This document shows positions 60,203-64,000 of a stretch of DNA of 64,000 bases, in pieces. This stretch comes from JAKAWQ01 sp963745975 (lineage in GTDB: Bacteria > Pseudomonadota > Alphaproteobacteria > Acetobacterales > Acetobacteraceae), in NCBI GenBank assembly GCA_963745975.1, contig CAVUZJ010000007.1, forward strand, positions 372,001 through 436,000, in the 5' to 3' direction. Position numbers and translations under genes: made by a program. Under the pieces are notes generated by a model, which was not told the origin of the DNA, made no database searches, and saw only the letters and a list, made by a program, of their open reading frames with translations. Each line of letters starts with the position of its first letter. The stretch's first letter is position 1.

Positions 60203-61083
60203 GCGGGTTCGAGGAAACGCACGCCAGGATCGGCCGGCTTGCCGGGGCCCAGCTCTTCTTCATCGGCGGGTCGGCGAAATCCGGCACCACCTGGCTGCAG
60301 CTCCTGCTCGACGGGCATCCGGCGGTTGCCTGCAAGGGCGAGAGCCATCTCGCCAACCATCTTTCGCGGCTGCTGGCGGAAGGGCTCGCCGCGCACAACC
60401 GCCTGCTCGCCCACAAGAACGCGACGATCTTCCGCGAGCTTGCGGGCTTTCCGCTCTATGGCGGCGGCGATCTCGCCTATCTCACCGCCACCGCCCTGCT
60501 GCTCGGCCTGTCCAAGGACGGGCGCGAGGCCGGGCTCGCCGCGATCGGCGAGAAGACGCCGGACAATATCCGCCATCTCGAGCGGCTGCGGGCCCTCTTC
60601 CCGCGGGCGAAATTCATCCACCTGGTGCGCGACGGGCGCGACTGCGCGGTCTCCTGCTGGTTCCACAACCAGCGGAGCAGCCCCGAATGGCTCGGCGCCA
60701 ATTTTCCCTCGCTCGCTTGCTATGCCGATTTCTTCGCCCGCGAATGGGCCAAGGACCTCGCCCAAGCGAGCGCCTTCGCGGACCGCCACGCGGAGGCGTG
60801 CGTCACGCTCCGCTACGAGGATCTGGTGGCCGATACCGAAGCGGAGCTGGCGCGGGTGCTCGGCTTCCTGGGCGTTGCGACCGATGCGGCCGCACTCGCG
60901 GCCTGCCGCGAAGCCGGTGCCTTCGAGCGCCTGAGCGGCGGGAGGGTGCCAGGGGACGAAGACCGGGGCTCGTTCTTTCGCAACGGCGTTCCGGGCGATT
61001 GGCGGCGCCATTTCGATGCCGCGCTGAGCAGCACCTTCCGCGACGCCGCTGCGCCCTGGCTCGAACGCTTCGGCTACGCCTGA
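60199..61083 (+). CDS. Sulfotransferase domain protein
   Basis: The 294-residue product has the 5'-phosphosulfate loop FFIGGSAKSGTTWLQLLLDG, the 3'-phosphate motif FIHLVRDGRDCAVSCWFH and LRYEDLVADTEAELARVLGF, all standard for PAPS-dependent sulfotransferases. It overlaps the upstream TPR/glycosyltransferase gene by 4 bases (ATGA), so sulfation of the same glycan or peptide is a reasonable guess. The acceptor is unknown, and the N-terminus differs from the smaller sulfotransferase at 44613. Confidence 0.9.
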   Translation: MSGFEETHARIGRLAGAQLFFIGGSAKSGTTWLQLLLDGHPAVACKGESHLANHLSRLLAEGLAAHNRLLAHKNATIFRELAGFPLYGGGDLAYLTATALLLGLSKDGREAGLAAIGEKTPDNIRHLERLRALFPRAKFIHLVRDGRDCAVSCWFHNQRSSPEWLGANFPSLACYADFFAREWAKDLAQASAFADRHAEACVTLRYEDLVADTEAELARVLGFLGVATDAAALAACREAGAFERLSGGRVPGDEDRGSFFRNGVPGDWRRHFDAALSSTFRDAAAPWLERFGYA

Positions 61084-61111
61084 ACCGGCCCCCGTCTCGC
61101 TTGCCGTCCTC

Positions 61112-61822
61112 TTACTTGCCGCCGTCGAGCGTGCGCACGGCGCCGTCGGCGGCCCCAACGATCGCGCGCTCGACGCCGCTTGTGAAGAGGCCGCTCTCGA
61201 CGACGCCGACGATCGCGTCGAGGTCGCGCTCCAGCGCGGCGGGATCGACGATCGGCCCGCGATTCTGAACATCGTAGATCACGTTGCCGTTGTCGGTGAT
61301 GAAGGGCGCGCCGTCGGCGCCCGGGCGGAGCACCGCGGGGCCGGCGAGCCGTTCGAGCCGGCGGGCGGTCGCGACATGGGCGAACCGCACCACCTCGACG
61401 GGGACCGACATGCGGGTGCCGAGGCGCGGCACGACCTTGCTCTCGTCCACGATGACGACGAAGCGCCGCGCCGAGGAGGCCACGATCTTCTCCCGGAGCA
61501 GCGCGCCGCCATGCCCCTTGATGAGGCAGAGGCTCGCTTCCTCGACCTCGTCGGCGCCGTCGATCGCGAGATCGAGCTCGGGCACGGCGGCGAGATCGGT
61601 GAGCGCGATGCCCAGCGCCCGCGCCCGCGCCGCGGTCCGTTCCGAGGTCGCAACGCCGCGGATCCTGAGCCCCTCGGCCTGGATCCGCCGAGCCAGCGCG
61701 TCGAGGGCGAAGGCGACGGTGCTGCCGGTGCCGAGCCCGAGCGTCATCCCGTCCGCGACCAGGTGGACCGCCGCCTCGGCGGCCGCCTTCTTGCCGATCT
61801 CGGCGCTATGCGGTTCGCTCAT
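61112..61822 (-). CDS. rpiA: Ribose-5-phosphate isomerase A
   Basis: RpiA interconverts ribose-5- and ribulose-5-phosphate. The 236-residue product has GMTLGLGTGSTVAFALDAL, ELDLAIDGADEVEEAS with the catalytic Asp pair, LIKGHGGALLREKIVAS and FITDNGNVIYDV. Length is normal. It is divergent from the ROK kinase gene, with about 100 bases between the starts that hold the promoters. It converges with the sulfotransferase gene. Confidence 0.96.
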   Translation of the reverse strand: MSEPHSAEIGKKAAAEAAVHLVADGMTLGLGTGSTVAFALDALARRIQAEGLRIRGVATSERTAARARALGIALTDLAAVPELDLAIDGADEVEEASLCLIKGHGGALLREKIVASSARRFVVIVDESKVVPRLGTRMSVPVEVVRFAHVATARRLERLAGPAVLRPGADGAPFITDNGNVIYDVQNRGPIVDPAALERDLDAIVGVVESGLFTSGVERAIVGAADGAVRTLDGGK

Positions 61823-61925
61823 GGTGCCCTCCTATCGGGTGGGGCGGTGGATGATGGCCTTAACATTGTGCGGATTGGATGGGCATATTGCGCCGGCGCA
61901 GCCAATGCCAGGGGGAACCGGTCCG

Positions 61926-62729
61926 ATGAACGATACGCACGACCCCGCCGATATCGATAATGCTTTGACGCTCGCGATCGACATCGGCGGCAGCCACCTC
62001 AAGGCCGGGATCGTGGACGAGGCCGGCGCGATCCTGGGCGAGCGGCGCCGGGTGACGACGCCCGACCCCGCCGTGCCGGCGGATGTCGTCGCCGCACTGG
62101 CCGGGCTCGTCAATCCCGCGGGTGGGGCGCCCTTGGGCCGCTTCGATCGGATCTCGGTCGGGTTTCCCGGCGTCGTCCGCGACGGGCGCGTGCTCACCGC
62201 GCCCAATCTCGGCACGCGGCGCTGGCACCGCTTCGCACTCGCCGCGGCACTCGAGGAGGCGTTCGGAAAGCCCGTGCGGATGCTGAACGATGCGAGCGTC
62301 CAGGGGCTCGGCGCGATCAGCGGGCAGGGGATCGAGCTGGTGCTGACGCTCGGCACCGGCATGGGATTTGCCCTGTTCGCGGACGGCAGGCTCGCGCCGC
62401 ATCTGGAGATGGGCCAGCATCTCGCGCGCAAGAGCAAGACCTACGACGCCTATATCGGCGAAGCGGCGCTCGCGGCGGTCGGCAAGCGGCATTGGAACAA
62501 GCGGGTGCGGCGCGCGATCTCGGCGATGAAGACGCTGGTCGGCTACGACGTCCTCTATATAGGCGGGGGAAACGCGAAGTCCCTCGCTGCGCCGCTGCCG
62601 GCGCGTGTCCGCACGGTATCGAATGAGGCCGGGGTCACCGGCGGCGTGCGGTTGTGGGACCGGCGGCTTGATGCCATGTTCAAGGAGCCGGCCCCCGCCT
62701 TCGTGCTCGCCGCACAAGTCGGGCAATAG
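61926..62729 (+). CDS. ROK-family sugar kinase (polyphosphate glucokinase-like)
   Basis: The 267-residue product has the ROK fold: phosphate loop LAIDIGGSHLKAGIVDEAG, the catalytic Asp in PVRMLNDASVQGLGA, and ELVLTLGTGMGFALFADG. It is shorter than most ROK kinases and lacks the zinc CxCGxxGC motif, which fits the PPGK/ROK subtype that uses polyphosphate or ATP. The ATG at 61926 is preferred over the earlier open frame. With rpiA and tkt it forms a sugar-phosphate group. Confidence 0.85.
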   Translation: MNDTHDPADIDNALTLAIDIGGSHLKAGIVDEAGAILGERRRVTTPDPAVPADVVAALAGLVNPAGGAPLGRFDRISVGFPGVVRDGRVLTAPNLGTRRWHRFALAAALEEAFGKPVRMLNDASVQGLGAISGQGIELVLTLGTGMGFALFADGRLAPHLEMGQHLARKSKTYDAYIGEAALAAVGKRHWNKRVRRAISAMKTLVGYDVLYIGGGNAKSLAAPLPARVRTVSNEAGVTGGVRLWDRRLDAMFKEPAPAFVLAAQVGQ

Positions 62730-62805
62730 GACTTGGTGGCGGTCGCCGCGTGAAGCGGCGGCCCGCCGGGCGGTTTCGTCGCGTGAAGCCGAGGAGGGGG
62801 AGACG

Positions 62806-64000
62806 TTGAACGCCGATCCGGACGGGCTTGCGATCAACACGATCCGCATGCTGGCGGTGGATGCGGTCCAGAAGGCGAAGTCCGGGCATCCCGGCACGCC
62901 GATGGACGCGGCACCCACGGCCTATGTGCTATGGCAGCGCTTCCTGCGCTACGACCCGGCCGCGCCGGACTGGCCGAACCGCGACCGTTTCGTCCTTTCG
63001 GCCGGCCACGCCTCGATGCTGCTCTATTCCCTGCTCCATCTCGCCGGCGTGCGGGATGGGGACGGCAAGGACGCGGTGACGCTCGCCGATATCGAGACCT
63101 TCCGCCAGGCCGGCAGCCACTGCCCCGGCCATCCCGAATACGGCGTGACCGCCGGGGTCGAAACGACGACGGGGCCGCTCGGCCAGGGTGCGGCGACCAG
63201 CGTCGGGATGGCGATCGCCGGGCGCTGGCTCGCCGCGACCTACAACCGCCCCGATTTTCCGCTGTTCGGCTATCGCGTCTATGCGCTCTGCGGCGACGGC
63301 GACATGATGGAGGGCATCACCAGCGAGGCCGCCTCGATCGCGGCACATCAGCGGCTGGCCAATCTCTGCTGGATCTACGACAGCAACCGCGTGACCATCG
63401 AGGGCCACACGGACCTCGCCTTCAGCGAGGACGTGGCGAGCCGCTTCCTCGCCTATGGCTGGAACGTGACGCGCGTCAGCGACGCCAACGACCTCGACCA
63501 GTTGAGCCGCGCCTATGGCGAGGCGGCCGCCACTGCCGACCGGCCAACGCTCATCGTCGTGCCGAGCCATATCGGCTACGGCGCGCCGCACAAGCAGGAC
63601 AGCCCCGAGGCGCACGGCGAGCCGCTGGGCGATGAGGAAGTGCGGCTGACCAAGAAATTCTTCGGCTTCGACCCCGACAAGTTCTTCGTCGTGCCGGACG
63701 GCGTGCGCGCGCATTTCGCCGCCGGCATCGGCGCGCGGGGCGCGGCGGCGCGGCGCGATTGGGAGGCGCTCTTCGCGCGCTATCGCGCGTCCTATCCCGA
63801 GCTCGCCGATGAGCTCGACCGTATTCGCAGCCGAACGCTCCCCGAGGGCTGGGAGACGGCGCTGCCCTCCTTCGCGCCCGACCCCAAGGGCATGGCGACG
63901 CGCGATGCGTCGGGCAAGGTCCTGAACGCGCTCGCCGAGCGGATTCCCTGGCTGCTCGGGGGAGCGGCGGATCTTGCGCCGAGCACCAAGACGCGGCTCG
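62806..64000 (+). CDS. tkt: Transketolase, 5' part (runs off the window)
   Basis: The first 398 residues of transketolase are present: AVDAVQKAKSGHPGTPMDAA, HCPGHPEYGVTAGVETTTGPLGQG with the TPP and substrate His residues, and the TPP/Mg motif CGDGDMMEGITSEAASIAAH through WIYDSNRVTIEGH. It transfers two-carbon units in the pentose-phosphate pathway. The start is a TTG at 62806 with GAGGAGGGGGAG just upstream; no ATG fits better. The frame is open to base 64000. Confidence 0.95.
   Translation, partial: MNADPDGLAINTIRMLAVDAVQKAKSGHPGTPMDAAPTAYVLWQRFLRYDPAAPDWPNRDRFVLSAGHASMLLYSLLHLAGVRDGDGKDAVTLADIETFRQAGSHCPGHPEYGVTAGVETTTGPLGQGAATSVGMAIAGRWLAATYNRPDFPLFGYRVYALCGDGDMMEGITSEAASIAAHQRLANLCWIYDSNRVTIEGHTDLAFSEDVASRFLAYGWNVTRVSDANDLDQLSRAYGEAAATADRPTLIVVPSHIGYGAPHKQDSPEAHGEPLGDEEVRLTKKFFGFDPDKFFVVPDGVRAHFAAGIGARGAAARRDWEALFARYRASYPELADELDRIRSRTLPEGWETALPSFAPDPKGMATRDASGKVLNALAERIPWLLGGAADLAPSTKTRL

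Overview
The window looks like chromosomal DNA of a high-GC alphaproteobacterium. Core genes have strongly G/C-biased third positions, many genes are chained by 4-base ATGA stop/start overlaps, and the order rplU-rpmA-obgE-proB-proA-nadD-rsfS, the proline-rich porin and the liu-type leucine genes fit Rhodospirillales/Acetobacteraceae. The family-level placement is inference from gene content only.

Layout. (1) 1-6.0 kb: ribosomal proteins L21/L27, a rho-independent terminator, then an obgE-proB-proA-nadD run in which nadD and rsfS share one uninterrupted frame. (2) 6.0-11.1 kb: an AraC-type regulator with an unexplained C-terminal domain, divergent from an ATP-grasp ligase gene and an EamA exporter gene (a possible small dipeptide or antimetabolite cluster), then a PrpF-family isomerase. 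(3) 11.1-25.0 kb: an accessory island. It holds a BrnT/BrnA module, two near-identical copies of an RHH antitoxin/MazF-like toxin module 5.7 kb apart, an amidase, a GFA protein, an IS5-type remnant, a Kef-type antiporter without an RCK domain, an Arr-type rifamycin ADP-ribosyltransferase, an AT-richer GYF-ATPase-TOPRIM gene behind a serine resolvase, a complete IS1182-family element, an orphan CopG/BrnA-like antitoxin, and an antitoxin/PIN pair whose toxin carries an amber codon. (4) 24.9-29.5 kb: acetyl-CoA synthetase bracketed by a complete PadR (YqjI-like) gene and a decayed copy of its 3' end. The intact gene has a perfect 14-bp-arm operator over its promoter. (5) 29.5-49.6 kb: pyrD, a HAD phosphatase, an M20 peptidase, a NodT lipoprotein, a PRC-barrel protein, MFS transporter plus sulfatase, a DEAD-box helicase, leucine degradation (isovaleryl-CoA dehydrogenase and both methylcrotonyl-CoA carboxylase subunits), a sulfotransferase, a porin and a lone CoxL-like molybdenum hydroxylase. 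(6) 49.7-64 kb: a four-gene peptide ABC importer without its binding protein, a frameshifted FAD amino-acid oxidase, an HbpS/GlcG-type exported protein, an alaX-mst-metC-hisI run, a TPR/glycosyltransferase plus sulfotransferase pair, and sugar-phosphate genes (rpiA, ROK kinase, 5' part of tkt).

The best candidate for an undescribed system is the resolvase-linked GYF/ABC-type ATPase/TOPRIM protein at 19.4-21.6 kb, lying among toxin-antitoxin modules. The AraC/ATP-grasp/EamA cluster and the NadD-RsfS fusion come next. No tRNA, rRNA or CRISPR array was recognised.
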